DNA from: Cylindrobasidium torrendii FP15055 ss-10
Lineage: Eukaryota; Basidiomycota; Agaricomycetes; Agaricales; Physalacriaceae
Direction of reading: 5' to 3'
DNA: 64,000 bases
Assembly: GCA_000934385.1 (NCBI GenBank)
Contig: KN880513.1
Span: forward strand, 34,600 to 98,599
Each line of letters begins with the position of its first letter. The stretch's first letter is position 1. This document shows, one piece after another, positions 1 to 12,469 of this stretch. The translations under genes were made by a program, and so were the position numbers. The notes beneath the pieces are model-generated. The model had not been told where the DNA came from. It made no database searches and worked only from the letters and a program-made list of their open reading frames with translations.

Positions 1-641
1 GGACTAATGGTCCGTTGCTACTATAGCGCGTGGTCAGACCATACCTTCTCACCAACGAGGCATGCTTCAGGTTATCAGAGAAATAGATGACAATGTGGAC
101 TGTTCCCAATTGAAGCGTGTTTCACGCGGACTTTCGAGATGCAAGGCCAGATTAGACTAACGCAAAAAATGATGTTATCAACAGCTCTATTTTCCCAGTG
201 CCAAGCCTTTCTCCCGTAAATCGCAAAGATTCCATAAGTACTGTAAACGGGTTGACCGAGACTCAAGTACTCACCCCACTTGAATGTTTGCCCACTCCAA
301 TCCTGCTTGCCGTACTGCGACTGCGCAGAGGCCGTCTAGCTCACATTCTGGGGCCCCATCTCATTCATGGAGACTCTGAATGAAAATGAAAACCGTGACC
401 GTGACCGTGCCAAGTCCTCGACACCCTGCCGAAATCATCCCCTCTGAAGCGAGGAATCTCCTTGCCCCCCAGCGACTGGGTGACCAACTCTATGGGTCAA
501 GAAGTAACTCTGCCAGCATCGGTTGCTAAATGTTATGCTCTAGACGGCGGCTACCATAAAGACACAGTGTACAATACAAGGCACAACACATCATATGAAT
601 AAATCCCCGCAAACTAAATAGACTCAACTAACATCGAAGCA
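1..641. other. Left-edge stretch without a recognised gene
   Basis: No open frame here shows a motif or family resemblance that I recognise. The only visible structure is a short tandem hexamer, CCGTGA repeated about three times near 393-409. The stretch lies downstream of the minus-strand DUF2985 gene and probably holds its 3' flank. Confidence 0.4.
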
Positions 642-2834
642 TTAGGGTCCTGCTTGCTGCTTCTCTGCGGCAGTGTCCATCGCACTGAAAGTCATATGGT
701 TGGCCAAACGCGAGCCGGTCGTCTTCTCCTGCTCATCCACCCGTGCTAATGCCGCAGTGCTGGTATTTGCATATGGCTCCTCTGATTTCGTTAACGCTTC
801 TCTCAATCGTTTCGCTACATCCTTTGTCCTTCTTGTCTTGGCACTTCCCCGCGCAATATACACTGCAGAACCAATTCCACAAAGGAAGCTGGCCGGGATG
901 AGGGTACCCGTCGTCCATGGTGGTCGTTGGAATCTGCACCACCATCCGTCAGTCGAAAGCCACACTGTTGTCGCGTAGATGCTCCTACCGGTTCATACTC
1001 CACATGCAAGCACATAAAAGTATCTGCACATAGCCAACCATTCAGCCGACAGAAGAAGGTAAATTCGTGCAAACTTACCTGAAAGAACGAGTTACCGTCG
1101 TTGAGTAGGCAGATCAAAAGCGCGGTGCTGGTCATCACGGTCAGTCCTGCCAACGGTCGGCAACGATGCACGTACTTGATGGGAAACGCCTTTGTACCGA
1201 GAGATGTCAGAATGATAGCGCTGGAGTCCTTGAAAACATACCCGATGAGTGGCGGTACCGTGCGGACGGTACCAAGTTTGATGATGTTGAAACTTGACTT
1301 GCTCTGTTCTACCGTTAGACAAGTATACCCAGCTGGAGTGTACACATACGCCGGTGGAGGTCGTACTGCTCATCGTTGGTAAGGACGTGGACATAATTTG
1401 GGTCATACATCGGGTCGGGCAGGTCGTCCTCGTCAAACAGCGGTGGGAGGCGTGCTTTCTTTCGCAATTGACGCGTTTTACGCTTGTAATGCCATATCCA
1501 GTACACGCGATATGTGTCCAAAACGCGCGATGGAATGAGACCGATACCGGTGACAGTGAAAAGACCTAGTGCTAATGTTAGCACACGTTCCGTTGGTCCT
1601 CAAATTTCGACACGAACCGTTGACAACTTGCGAGCTGACTTCTACCCAGAAGCCCTGGAGGTTATCGTTGTGTAGATTGATAAGTTTTCCCAGGAATAGA
1701 ACGATAGCCGCGCCCCAGAACACTGTGAGGGTGGACGATATAAGTTCAGAGCATAGCGGACCAGACGGAAAGAGGATTTATCACGCACCCACGCAGAAGC
1801 CATAGATTGCGGTCAGAACCTGTTTATTTTAGAACTTGGACAAGACAATCATGAGGAGACGTACACCCATCGCTGGAATGGAGGTGAGCGGTCTCGGAGC
1901 GGATAGTTGTAAAGGTGCTTACGAGTCTTGAGGAATGACCAGAGACCCATGAGCGAACGCCTCACTTTGGAGGGGCGTTGGAGTACATCGTTGACATGCC
2001 TGTCCAATGCATCGTCAAGTTTGCCGTCGCGCTCCTCGTCCTGACCCTTCGGCGGGTCTGGCAATACCAACACGGGCTTCCGTTTATACCAAGACATGGG
2101 CGGACTAGACTATGGTCAATGATTGCGGTGCATCAGGTTAACAAAGGGCCTCACAAGATAATGGCGTTTGCGGCGTTGGTCATATTGGACACAGTTGCCA
2201 CTTGCGGATCTACGGGGCAGGTCAGGTATTCCATTTTCGGGCAATGCAAGTGGGACTCACCAATGGCATCGAGGTGTTCGACAATTTGATCATGGTGATG
2301 ATCATCCAAGGGCGCGTAGGACTGGAAGCTGGCTTCGTCTGCGGAGGACACACTTAGCGCCCTGTCCACCAAGCGGGGTGACCCTGGTGGGCCATCCTGG
2401 CGATATTGGATGTCTGTCGTTGGACCTTGTAGGGTGTAGACGGTGTCCGTCCGGGGAGGAGACGCCGTGCGGCGGTCGTTAATGAAAGAAGTTGTGCTCC
2501 GTTCATTTCGCAGCAGTCCTGGGCTCGCAGTGGGCAGCACTGAGCTTGCCTGCGACATGCAGTGGTCCTGAACCCTACTTCCTGCGCGCGGCCTGCCTCT
2601 TCTTGTTGTTGGGGACGGCGGCGGATCTAGCTTTCTGAGCATAGGTGATTCAACTCTAGGGGATGTCGTCGATGGGCTAGGTTCATGTTGGTCCGTGATT
2701 TGTGGGTCTGGAGAACCAGAGCGCCGAAAGACGTCCGAGAGGCGGCGGCCAAGCTGCGAGCCGGCACTGACAGGACGTTCAGCGCCGTCTCGCAGCGTCG
2801 AGTATTGCGAGCGCTTGATTCGAACGGACGGCAT
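642..2834 (-). CDS. DUF2985 family integral membrane protein
   Basis: This multi-exon fungal membrane protein of unknown function can be followed from its N-terminus near 2834 to its stop at 642. The N-terminal third is Ser/Pro/Arg-rich and probably disordered. It is followed by PQVATVSNMTNAANAI, then SWYKRKPVLVLPDPPKG, a short Arg-rich stretch, a hydrophobic segment with FWGAAIVLFLGK, the motif NLQGFWVEVSSQVVN, then GIGLIP and DTYRVYWIW. Downstream are QTWYRPHGTATHR, STALLICLLNDGNSFFQ and FQRPPWTTGTLIP. This order is the conserved core of fungal DUF2985 proteins. Frames change at introns of about 45-60 nt with good GT/AG sites, for example one ending TCTAG just before the PPMSWYKR exon. The start is the ATG at 2834; the longer frame begins with TTG and lacks support. 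The biochemical role is unknown. Confidence 0.85.
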
Positions 2835-3295
2835 CTTGGCGGGATAGACGGTGGTGGTCGAGGACAACTAAAGTCGATCGCGGTCATAATCAAAGACTGG
2901 ATGCCGGCGGCAATGTGCGCACAATGCAGGTGTAACCGAGTCGGCGATGTTCAAAAGTTCGAGTGTGATTTACATGGTCGTATACAGTGTCTTACACTTT
3001 GTATACGCTATTCTGCTATCATTTTGGACCTGGCCGCAGCCCATGCCGCCTCCAGACTGAGAGATAGTGCACACACCCGAGTCTTCCGCCTCAGGTTTCC
3101 GTAGAGCCGCAGTTGTCTCATTATTATGCACTAGACACAGGCCGGACAAGTAGAACAATGTGTGCTGACGTGCCATATGGACATTGTCCTCATTGTTGTC
3201 GCGGGTGAGCGCCTCAAATTCCATACCCAGAGTAGATAAGATACCCTGAAATTTGCGATCACGCATCGATTTGCGTTGAATTCAAGTCGACTTCC
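2835..3295. promoter_or_regulatory. Divergent intergenic region, DUF2985 / PUS7
   Basis: About 460 bp separate the start codons of two divergently transcribed genes, so both promoters must lie here. A minus-strand open frame of 98 codons (2970-3266) crosses it, but it has no recognisable motif and looks fortuitous. No clear TATA box was identified. Confidence 0.4.
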
Positions 3296-6171
3296 ATGTC
3301 TGTGCCCTCCCCTTCTGTGGCGACCGCGCCTGCCATTCGCGAACGCGAGGAGGACGTAGTTGGCGACGAGGAGCGCTCTGCCAAACGGACTAAGCTCGAT
3401 ACAGAGGAAGAGCCCAAGAAACACGAACATGTCCTCCCACCGAGCCATGCGCTACTTGGTATCCCATTCCCTGAGGCTCAACCAAACGGCGCAATGAATT
3501 TCTTGGAGGAGAATGTGGGCATCTCGCAGTATGTTGGGCATACCTCGTCGAAGATTGAGGGCATCATCAAGCAGAGGTATATTGCATGTGAACAACGCCA
3601 GTTTTAAAGCTAACTGTAACAGATTTACGGACTTTTTGGTGTTTGAGGTGGACCAGGACAGCAACGTTATCCACGTCAAGTCGCTCGAGCAACCATCTTC
3701 GTCCAAAAGTGGGGACACCAGTGCTTCTGCTCTGCCGACTGAGGATGTGGAAATGGCCGCCCCGACTGAGGACGCTACATCAAAAGATACCGCCCCTGCG
3801 CCCACCGAGGACGCTGCACCTCCAGAATCTGCTTCCAAACCCGCCGAAGAGACTATCCCAGAGCCTACTGAGGATGCGGATGAGCCTTGGCCAGCATCGT
3901 TTACTACCCGGCTCTCTTCTTTTCTCTCGCCGCAGGCCGTCGAACAGGTCAAGACGATGTATCTTGAAGGACCCGAGCCGCCACGGGTGAGCGACGGTGG
4001 CTGGGGCGCGCGCGTGCCAAAAACGTCTGAAGATGGTGCGGAAGTTGCCGCGCCAGAACCAGAGCCGGCGCAAGACTCGGCTTCCTCATCCCGCGGCGGT
4101 CGTGGACGCGGTGGCAAGCGTGGAGGTCGTGGCGGAAGGGGAGGACGCGGTGGAAGAGGTGGCGGACGCGGCGGCAATGAACGCGAGGATACGCGCAAAG
4201 TACTCTCCGAAGTCTGTATCCCAACCATCTCCCCATCCTTTCACGGATACCTGTACTCCAGACATTTATCTATTTTTCTTTCTTTTAGCCTATGGCGTCC
4301 AAGGAAAAGCGGACAGAGCTGCACCAGGCCGTGCGTGAGCTGTTCAAGGGCAAACTCGACAGCGAAACGGATACGACTGCCCCAGCCGATGCGGAGGATG
4401 GCTCCAGGATTGCGATCAAGTGGTCTCGTCGCGGCGGGCGCGGCGGTGCGCGCGGTGGAGGTCGAGGTATAACAAATTTCCTCTCTTAGCGCCAGTGTCC
4501 TCATTTCTCCTAGGTGGAGGCCGTGAAAAGGTCTCCAGAGGCAATTTCCCTCCCTACATTCACTTTACCATGCAAAAAACAAATCGCGACACCCAGGACG
4601 CCCTTAATCATCTTGCAAGGACGATGTTCATGAATAACAAGGATCTAGCAGTTGCAGGAACCAAGGACAAGCGTGGTGTTACTGTGCAACGCGTTTCGCT
4701 TAGACGCGGCGGCAAGACGGTTGAAGATGTCTGGAAACTTGCAAATGGCATCACCGGAGGACGGAGAACACCTGAAGAAGTTCTCACACAACGCGCTGAC
4801 CGTGGCATCCGCATTGCCGACTTGCATTACCGCAAAGCTGGCCTCGAATTGGGGATGCTCAAGGGCAATGCGTTTGTCATTACCCTACGGTATGTCTCGG
4901 TCAGGCCTGATCAAGTTTGGGCTGACGATTCCCAGTGGTGTCAAGGTGGCTTCGCCAGAGAAGATGGAGGAAGGGCTCAACACCATAAAAAATAAGGGAT
5001 TCATCAACTACTATGGTATGCCACGTCCTAGCTCCCCGTGTGCGTGTCTAACGCATCAATAGGCATGCAGCGCTTTGGAACTGCATCAGTCCCCACTCAT
5101 GCCATTGGCCTCGCTCTCCTTCAGTCAGACTGGCAAAAGGCAGTCTCGCTTATCATGCGCCCGCGCCATGGCGAACACCCAGACGTCGAAGCCGGCCGCA
5201 ACGCCTTCCTTGTCGATGGAAACATAGACAAAGCACTGGAGCTTATGCCGCGCCGTGTCGTTGCGGAACGCTGCCTCCTTGAATCTTTCAAAAATATGAA
5301 GGGCGACACCCGGAATGCCATGGGCGCCTTGGATACTGTCAGTCCTTACGCTCTTTTATGCTTTTTTTTTATTAACCCTCCCCAGATCCCGAAAAACTTG
5401 AGGTTGATGTATATCCATGCGTACCAGTCGTATGTCTGGAACGCCATTGTGTCTGAGCGCATCAAGAAATTCGGCGCGGACAAACCCATTGCTGGGGACC
5501 TCGTCCTCGAAACTCCTGCTGCAATTACCATTAAAGAAGAACAGAATGACGAGAAAGAGGGAAAAGACCAGTCCAACCGCCAGCGCAAACGCTCGCGCAA
5601 GGTCTGGGAGCCACCCGTCATCAAGACGCTTACCACAGACGATGTCGACTCTGGCAAGTATACTATCTTTGATGTCGTTATGCCTCTCCCTGGGACGGAT
5701 GTTGCGTATCCTGGCGGTGAACTGGGCGACCGGTACAAAGAGTTCTTGAAGATGGACGGCCTTGATGCGAACAACTTTGAGCGCAAGCAACGACTATACA
5801 CGTTGAATGGCTCCTATCGTGCAATGATGCACTTACCAAAAGAAATGTCTTGGGAGGTGCTGCGATACACAGACCCGGATGTCGCCCTCGCTCAGGCTGA
5901 CGAGGACCGCCTCTTGGGTTTCGACGCACCGGGCATCGATCCCGAAGGCAAGTTTATGGCGCTACAAATCAAACTTACGCTTGGGACGGCCGCGTATGCG
6001 ACCATGGCACTCCGGGAGATCACAAAAACGGACACGAGCGCGCATTTCCAGACTAGCCTTACTGCGGCGTCGGAGGACCAGAAATTTCGCGGGACTGTGA
6101 CAGAGGGGGCTGAAGCAGAAGGGGTTGAAGCAGAAGAGGAGGTTGTCGCCGAGATTGTGACAGAAGACTGA
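3296..6171 (+). CDS. PUS7: TruD-family pseudouridine synthase, PUS7-like
   Basis: This enzyme isomerises uridine to pseudouridine in tRNA, snRNA and mRNA. Exon 1 ends with KIEGIIKQR, and a 46-nt intron (3577-3622) joins it to FTDFLVFEVD, the TruD entry motif. An acidic Glu/Thr/Pro-rich insert and two RG-rich blocks follow (about 4090-4185 and 4425-4530). The catalytic motif AGTKDKRG lies at 4654-4677 and carries the nucleophilic Asp of the family. Then come GNAFVITLR, GFINYYG joined to MQRFGTASVPTHAIG, and YVWNAIVSERIKKFG. The C-terminus is Glu-rich and ends at 6171. Introns are short and GT-AG. The start at 3296 is the first in-frame ATG of an exon whose frame continues into the domain. The RG-rich insertion between the N-terminal strand and the catalytic core is unusual (see findings). 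Function is confident; substrate choice cannot be read from sequence. Confidence 0.93.
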
Positions 6172-6493
6172 ATGTAAAATGTTGTACAATTGTATACCTC
6201 AGAGTAGTGCAAAACATGATTTTGCCATTCACTTTCCACTCGCACGTTATGACGCCCAATGCTATTCAAACATTCCTACAGTATGTACTACTGTACACTG
6301 CTGCATATGACCGGCTGTATAAACGGTTATTGCTCTACATGCGGATAAGGATCGACGGAGGCAGTCCCGGCCTCGAGATATAACTACCGGGACACGTTTG
6401 GACTTGCAATCGACTTTCATTTCACCTTTTCTTTTCTGTAATCCACTTGTACTGGTGCTTGCACTTTGACCCTTACACCACTTTCTATCGGAA
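6172..6493. other. Intergenic region, PUS7 to MFS gene
   Basis: About 320 bp lie between two same-strand genes. They should hold the PUS7 3' UTR and the transporter promoter. Pyrimidine-rich tracts occur around 6410-6480, just before the transporter start. No gene or RNA was recognised. Confidence 0.35.
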
Positions 6494-8225
6494 ATGCCTA
6501 GCGTAGAGCGCATCGTTTTCTTGTCGCTGGTGCTGGATCTCTTTGCGTTCACGGTTCCACTGCCTCTGTTCCCACGTCTCATTGAGTGGTACACGGTTGT
6601 GAGTGATAGGCATGCGATTCGCGACTTGGACCAAATGCTAACAGGACGATCCAGAGAGAGATATCGGATTCGAACGGATTCTTGGCACGCACTTTAGCGT
6701 TTGTATCTGGCCTTCGCCAGTCCTTGTACGACCCAGGTCCCAATGTCAACTCGGCGCGATGGGATATTGTGCTGCTTGGTGCGTCGCAAGATCTTGTCGC
6801 AGTCAATTTCTGACCGAATGGATTAGGTGGCCTGCTTGGCTCAGTATTCTCGTGTGTTCCTCCATACTTTGTGTTAATTCTAAGATCTCATTACCCCCAA
6901 GAACACTCCAATTCATTGTTTCCCCCAAGATTGGCTCTCTGTCTGACAAGTACGGACGCAAGCGCATTCTGCTGATTACTATGATTGGCAACATCTTGTC
7001 CGCACTGGTGTGGATCAAGTCAACCACATTTGCCACCTACCTTCTATCACGCATCATTGGCGGCCTCAGCGAAGGTAACGTCCAACTAGCAATGTGCGTA
7101 AAATACACGCTTTTCTCTCCATTACTTTCAATCTGACAATACACTGTAGTGCCATTCTCTCTGATGTGACCACACCTGGAAACCGCAGCAAGGCTCTGGC
7201 CCATGTCGGGATTGCATTCGCCATCTGTTTCTGCATCGGTCCTCCTATAGGGGCGTACTTTGCCACTAAGCCCCTCCCACCATCCCTTGCAGAGAATACT
7301 TGGCTCGGAGATGTCAATGTGTACGCAGCACCTGCTCTGCTTACTCTCGTTTTACTCGTCGCGGAGACCGTGTTCTTGATGGTATCGCTCCCCGAAACAC
7401 GCGGCAAGGCTCTCGCCAAACCATCCCCCAAGTCCGAGGCAAAGAAAAATGGACCACCAAAACCCAAGGCTAGCATCGAGCAAAGAATCGACATCCTCAA
7501 GTCTCTGCGCCGGATCCATTTCTTGTTCTTGGGCATCTTTTCGGGCATGGAATTCACCCTCACATTCATGACCTTCGATTGTACGTCTGTCTTTTCTCGT
7601 AGGCCTCCACAACTTTGCTAAGTAGATACCAAACAGTGTTCGACTGGAACAACAAGCAAAATGGATACCTCATTGGCTCGATTGGGATTATAAGCGCCCT
7701 CCTCCAAGGCGGCTACGTTCGAAGGGCAACATCAAAAGTTGGTGAAGGCAAAATGGCACGGCGCGGTGTTGCTGCGTGTACCCTGGCGTTTGTTCTCCTC
7801 TCCATCCTCCCCCACTTCTCCTCGTCAGGTGGCCAGACGGCGTTCCGGCTGCTGCAAGCTGCGGCAGTGTGCATGGCTTTCACTTCGGCCACCGTAGTCA
7901 GTTCATTGACGGCATTTGCCTCGCTTCAATGCGATGAACCCAGCATGGATGAGGCATCTGGAAAGCCGCTCGAGGAGCACCCGCAGTTGGCCAAAGGAAA
8001 GGCTTTAGGGATGTTCAGGTCTTCAGGCCAGCTGGGAAGAGCCCTTGGACCTTTAATCGGTGCGTTATTTCCCTCGTACCACCTGCTAGTCAGTTTCTGA
8101 TGCGCTACTTAGCATGTGCGTCCTACTGGACCGTGGGTCCTTCGTACACATACGGTGCGGCTGCCGTGGCGATGTTCATCCTCATGGGAGGCATGAAGAG
8201 AATTGCTGCGACGAGGTCGCGGTGA
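6494..8225 (+). CDS. Major facilitator superfamily transporter, MFSD10/TetA-like
   Basis: This is a predicted multi-spanning membrane transporter with an unknown substrate. The first exon encodes a hydrophobic helix (VFLSLVLDLFAFTVPLPLFP). After small introns comes GLLGSVFS, joined to TLQFIVSPKIGSLSDKYGRKR, which contains the signature MFS loop 2-3 motif (G-x-L-S-D-K-Y-G-R-K-R). The following segments (LSALVWIKSTTFATYLLSRI, AILSDVTTPGNRSKALAHVG, FAICFCIGPPIGAYFA) match the MFSD10/tetracycline-efflux-like branch. A cytoplasmic loop rich in Lys/Pro/Ser (about 7400-7490) precedes the second half, where VFDWNNKQNGYLIG begins. The final exon ends with a hydrophobic helix and the stop at 8223-8225. 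Several GT-AG introns of about 45-80 nt are needed to keep the frame. Confidence 0.88.
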
Positions 8226-8764
8226 GTGGTGCTTCCCTATAACACCTGAAGACTGTATTCAGCCTAGTCTATCTACTCGTTGCTCTATTCCATTGCTCAA
8301 TCAAATAAAGCCAAAACTACCGAAAGCCCGCTGTGAGTGTAAGTCGTAGTATGTCAATAGGTAGACATGCAGTCTGTATCGCACGCTGGCTTGACGCTGG
8401 CCTTGCGAAGCGTTGTCGCCAAGGGTTGGCGATAGATCTAGTGCTCGCTTGGTGAACTCCCTTGAGACAATGAACGGAGAACACAAACGTCAGAAGCAGG
8501 GTAGAGTCTGTAAGACGCTGTCGCGGCCCTGAGGTTTCCTGATGATATTCACAACTTGTTCACGACGCTTCCTATGCTCAGTGGCACGCAGGCATGATCG
8601 CGATCGGAGGGTTCCACACTTTCTTGGCCTCTCACCTTCATTGACTCTCTTGCCTTCCCCGCTTCTTGGCCTATTGTAGACTTTGATTCGATTCACCAAT
8701 CGGCAGAACTGGTACGCCCTGGAACATATGTCTAACTTCAGTAGCTTCTCGTCTTCGACTAGCC
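8226..8764. other. Intergenic region, MFS gene to SWT1
   Basis: This stretch of about 540 bp sits between two same-strand genes. It contains short open frames on both strands (8301-8486 minus, 8490-8774 minus) with no recognisable motifs. Pyrimidine-rich sequence at about 8620-8680 may belong to the SWT1 promoter. Nothing else was seen. Confidence 0.35.
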
Positions 8765-10373
8765 ATGGATACACTGGGACAAGTGAGTGGCCTAGCTATC
8801 GAGGGACCCAGTATGTGCTTGTCAATTTACTTACAAGGTCATTGGACACTCTGTTCAGAACACTATGGATCGCATAATATTACATCTTACAAACCATCTG
8901 AGCTGGCGGCGAGCTACGAAACCGCACCAAGTGATATTACTCTCGAGAGGTTCAATAAGATCGCCGACGAGGATGTGGAAATGCAGGTGTGTGGTATGTT
9001 TCTTCTTCAGCTCTACCAAGTATTTTGTCCGCGTTTGGCGAGTCTCTCAGATACGATTCCAAACATTCTGGGACATCACAAAACCGTTGTGGTCAACAAT
9101 ACTAAAGAATTCACTTGCAGCCACCACTCGTAGAACAAGCTACATTCCTCGTCGTAGACACGAACATTCTCATCCATCACCTTGACACTCTTGTACAATT
9201 TGTGGTAGACGTTGAAAAATACGACGCGCCTGTCGTGGTGATTGTTCCAGGTGTGGTCATCAACGAGCTCGATGGGTAAGTGGGGCTTGTTTTGTTAGAT
9301 TGGTGATCAATTATACACGCAGCCACAAGAAGAACAGAGACCTGAAGTGGTACATATCGACAGCGTCAACTTGGCTATTGAAGAAAGTTCGAGAGCACAA
9401 GAAGGTGCGCGGACAGGGTACGAAGGAGACCTTGCGAAAGTCGGGGAATTGGCGTGTAAAGTCGTCAGACGATGTAAGTATGAGGCTGCTATGATCACAT
9501 CCCATTCTGATTGTGGGTTCAAGGTCATTTTGGACCGTCTGAATGACTATCTTATCCTTGATTGTTGTTTGTATTTTTCTCGAATCAAGCGTACCATTCT
9601 ATGGAGTGCGGACTACAATCTGTGCATTGAAGCACAGTCAGAAGGCATAGGTATTTCCTCCCGCTGCATCTTTACTAGCTGCGCACTGACTAGGCCGTCC
9701 AGAAACTGTGGAGAACACGCCTGGAGACCGCAAGAAATGGAGCAGCCTGTTCGTCGTTCGCTCGCTCTTTCCCGGGCTAGACGAGAGCCGCGTACGATTT
9801 GAAAGTAAGAAGGTCGCGTCACTGAACCGGAAGACGAAACTGGTGGACGACGGGGCAGTGAATCCGGTGGCCACCACAGATTCTGACGCGATGGATGTGG
9901 ACAGCAGCGGGCAGGACGACGAAGATGAGATAATGTCGCGAAGTGACTCGCGCGACAGGCTACACGAGCAAGTGCGGGCCCATTTCACGACGCTGCTGCA
10001 GGAGACGGTCTATCTCAACGGGCGGGACGAGATTGAACAAGTGCAGAGCCGACACGGGACGCCATCTATGCACGCGCCTGCATGGCACAAGAACCGCAAG
10101 CCGGTGGCGCAGTGGACAGCGTCAGAATGCGTGTCCTGGCTGGATAGCAAAAAGAAGTGCCTGGCGACGCAGCCACGGCTGGACGTATTTCTGCAAGCTC
10201 CACGTTCGGGGCGTGGCTCTAGAGTTGGCAGAGAGTGGTCTCGCGCGGACTGGCATAAGATCCTGGTTGCACTAAGGAAGATTGGGGAAGACTGGGAAGA
10301 CAGTATCCTGTTGGAAAATGTAGACGCGCTCTCGACTATGGTAGAATTTGTGTACGACCAGCCTTTTGCGTAA
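8765..10373 (+). CDS. SWT1: SWT1-like PIN-domain endoribonuclease
   Basis: Swt1 is a nuclear endoribonuclease that takes part in quality control of mRNPs at nuclear pores. The start codon CCATGG at 8765 opens a short exon (8765-8810). A 48-nt intron (8811-8858) and a 134-nt intron (8987-9120) follow. The PIN domain starts with ATFLVVDTNILIHHLDTL, giving the first catalytic Asp, then VIVPGVVINELDG with the second acidic cluster, then HKKNRDLKWYISTAS and RGQGTKETLRKS. After another intron come NDYLILDCCLYF and TILWSADYNLCIEAQSEGI, which carry the remaining acidic residues. The C-terminal half (about 9750-10370) is an acidic linker followed by a helical region compatible with the C-terminal domain of Swt1. 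Neighbours on both sides are unrelated. The family call rests on the ordered PIN motifs. Confidence 0.87.
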
Positions 10374-10513
10374 CTTATGTAGCACCAAATTGACTTTTGT
10401 CATTTTCGGCGGAGTTTTGATTTTGGCTTATGTCGGACGCTGACCTCAGCCGGCGTATACCCGGAGTATGAAGGCGATGTTCTTTAACTTAGCAGGCTTC
10501 CTCTCACACCACC

Positions 10514-11988
10514 ATGGCTCGCCGACGTTCACTCTGCATTTTTCTGACGCTTTTGGCGCTCATCCTGGTCGGGACCGTGGTCGTATTGTCGTCGATAACC
10601 TATTACCTCACTATCGACCCCAGCGCATATCTGAGCGACGACGAGGTACCGATTTTGGACCGACTGGAGCGGTGGAATGCGACAGCGCACGGCAAAGTGG
10701 AGCGCATCCCGCGTATCCTGCACCAAACCTGGCGCACGGAGACGTTGCCCGAGAAGTGGCAGGGGATATCTGATGAATGTCGCGAGTTGATGCCAGACTA
10801 GTGTGTCTATCCCGCTTTTTTGATTGTGCGCGCGGCTTATTTCCTGGCAGTGAATATATGCTCTGGACAGATGCCAGCTCGCGTGACTTCATAGCTGAGC
10901 ACTACCCTTGGTTTTTGGACACTTTCAACGACTACACCTACCCCATCGAGCGGGCAGATGCGATTCGGTACTTTGTCCTTCACCATTACGGCGGTGTCTA
11001 TCTCGACCTCGACATCGGATGTCGGCGTCCACTTGACCCGCTGCTCATTTATCCCGTCATTTTACCCAAAACGATCCCGGTTGGCATCTCCAACGACCTC
11101 ATTTTCTCCGAGAAGGGACATCCGTTCATGGCTCAGGCAATACACAGTCTCACCACTTGGGATCATTCCTGGATACTCAACTATCCTACCGTCATGTTTT
11201 CCACTGGCCCCATGTTCCTCTCTGCGCAGTACGCCATCTACACCTCGTCCCACCCGGCCTCCGCAAGCGACCCCATACGCGTACTGGCAAGGTCTCTGTA
11301 CGGCAAGAACGCAAAGAACGGAGAGGCGCCCAATTCCTTCTTTGACCATTTCTACGGCAGTAGCTGGCACGCAGAGGACGCTGGATTCATTGCATTCCTT
11401 CTCCGTTGGGGCAAGACGCTCATGTGGGTCGGACTTGTGGTGTTCATCATTGGCATCATTTCCATCTTCTTCCCCGCCAAGCAGCGTAACCGCCTCAGGC
11501 GTATGGGTGGATACGAGATCCTATTTCCTCGGCGCGCAGGTTCGCAGTCTGATTCAGACGACGAGTTGCCCGGTGTCGTAGGCCTCCCAGTTGACGTCCG
11601 ACCTCCTTCTCCTACTTCCTCTGAAGCGTCCAATGATCACTACGGCCGATCTAGCACATCTGGCGTCGCCGGCACTGTGCGCGCAGTCCGCAACCGTATT
11701 GCGGGCGTCTTGGGCTTTGGCGGGGACGATGGCTATTCCCGCGTGCCATCACGTCGGCGCAGCCAGCGGTATAGCCGCGGGGTTCTCTTCTTCCTCCCGG
11801 CCATGTTCACACCCCAAAGCCAGGACGTCGAATTGGGAGGGAGCAGCAGTCCTCCGGCTTACCAGTCACTCTCACGGCAACCATCACCCGATGCCAAACG
11901 CTTGCCGCGGGAAGAGGGTCGATCGACTGAACATGAGACGGCAACGACGTCCCGCACGCGAAGCACTTCGAATCAGCGCAATGCGTAG
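10514..11988 (+). CDS. Mannosyl-inositol-phosphorylceramide synthase catalytic subunit (GT32)
   Basis: This enzyme transfers mannose from GDP-mannose to inositol-phosphorylceramide in the Golgi, forming MIPC; yeast orthologues are Sur1/Csg1 and Csh1. The N-terminus carries an Arg cluster and one membrane helix (residues about 5-30). The GT32 region begins with RIPRILHQTWRTETLPEKW. A 50-nt intron (10801-10850) then joins D-Y to EYMLWTDASSRDF. The donor-binding motif is GGVYLDLDIGCRRPLD, with the DxD metal site near 11000. SWILNYPTVMFSTGPMF and SSWHAEDAG follow. A second hydrophobic helix lies near 11400-11480, and a Ser/Arg-rich cytosolic tail ends at 11988. The start has a good Kozak context (ACCACCATGG). 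Membrane anchors at both ends match the family. Confidence 0.92.
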
Positions 11989-12469
11989 GATTCCATAGAC
12001 GAGATGATTTGACTTTATCGCTTATACAACCTATATATATTGTATGTAGACCAACGCAGCCGTTAAACGAGTTGCTGTACACTCGTTATTCATCGCTCGC
12101 ACCGGAACACTTGCGTACCGTAGTAATCTATTTAAATAATGCCAGAGCTCTTCAAACACAAATGCATTCTTGCCGCCCAGGGGTTGTTTTATATAACTCG
12201 GAATAGCCCTATGTAATATCATGGTCGTACTTTGCTAGGCTACTGTACTCCAATCCAGAAGGATTGTCGATGATCCAAATCACTCCGTCTGTCCCATCTT
12301 GGTGAGTAGTTGGAATAACTTACCAGGCATTCAAATATTCACTGTCCGTACTGAAGGCCTTTGTCGTCCTCTCGGAACAGTTGGCCGCGCTCGACGCCCC
12401 AAGAGAGCTGCGTAGCTTCCAATAGTGCACAATGATGTGAAAACAATGATGAAGTGTGGATGTTTGGGT
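11989..12469. other. Convergent 3' region
   Basis: About 480 bp lie between two genes whose 3' ends face each other. The sequence around 12020-12050 is AT-rich (TATATATATTG) and could carry polyadenylation signals for the GT32 gene. No gene was recognised. Confidence 0.35.

Noticed and set aside
2970..3266. Minus-strand open frame of 98 codons between DUF2985 and PUS7
   Set aside because: It has no motif, sits in a divergent promoter and has low-complexity residues; treated as fortuitous.
5346..5801. Long minus-strand frames opposite PUS7
   Set aside because: They are antisense shadows of a well-supported conserved gene; no independent motif.
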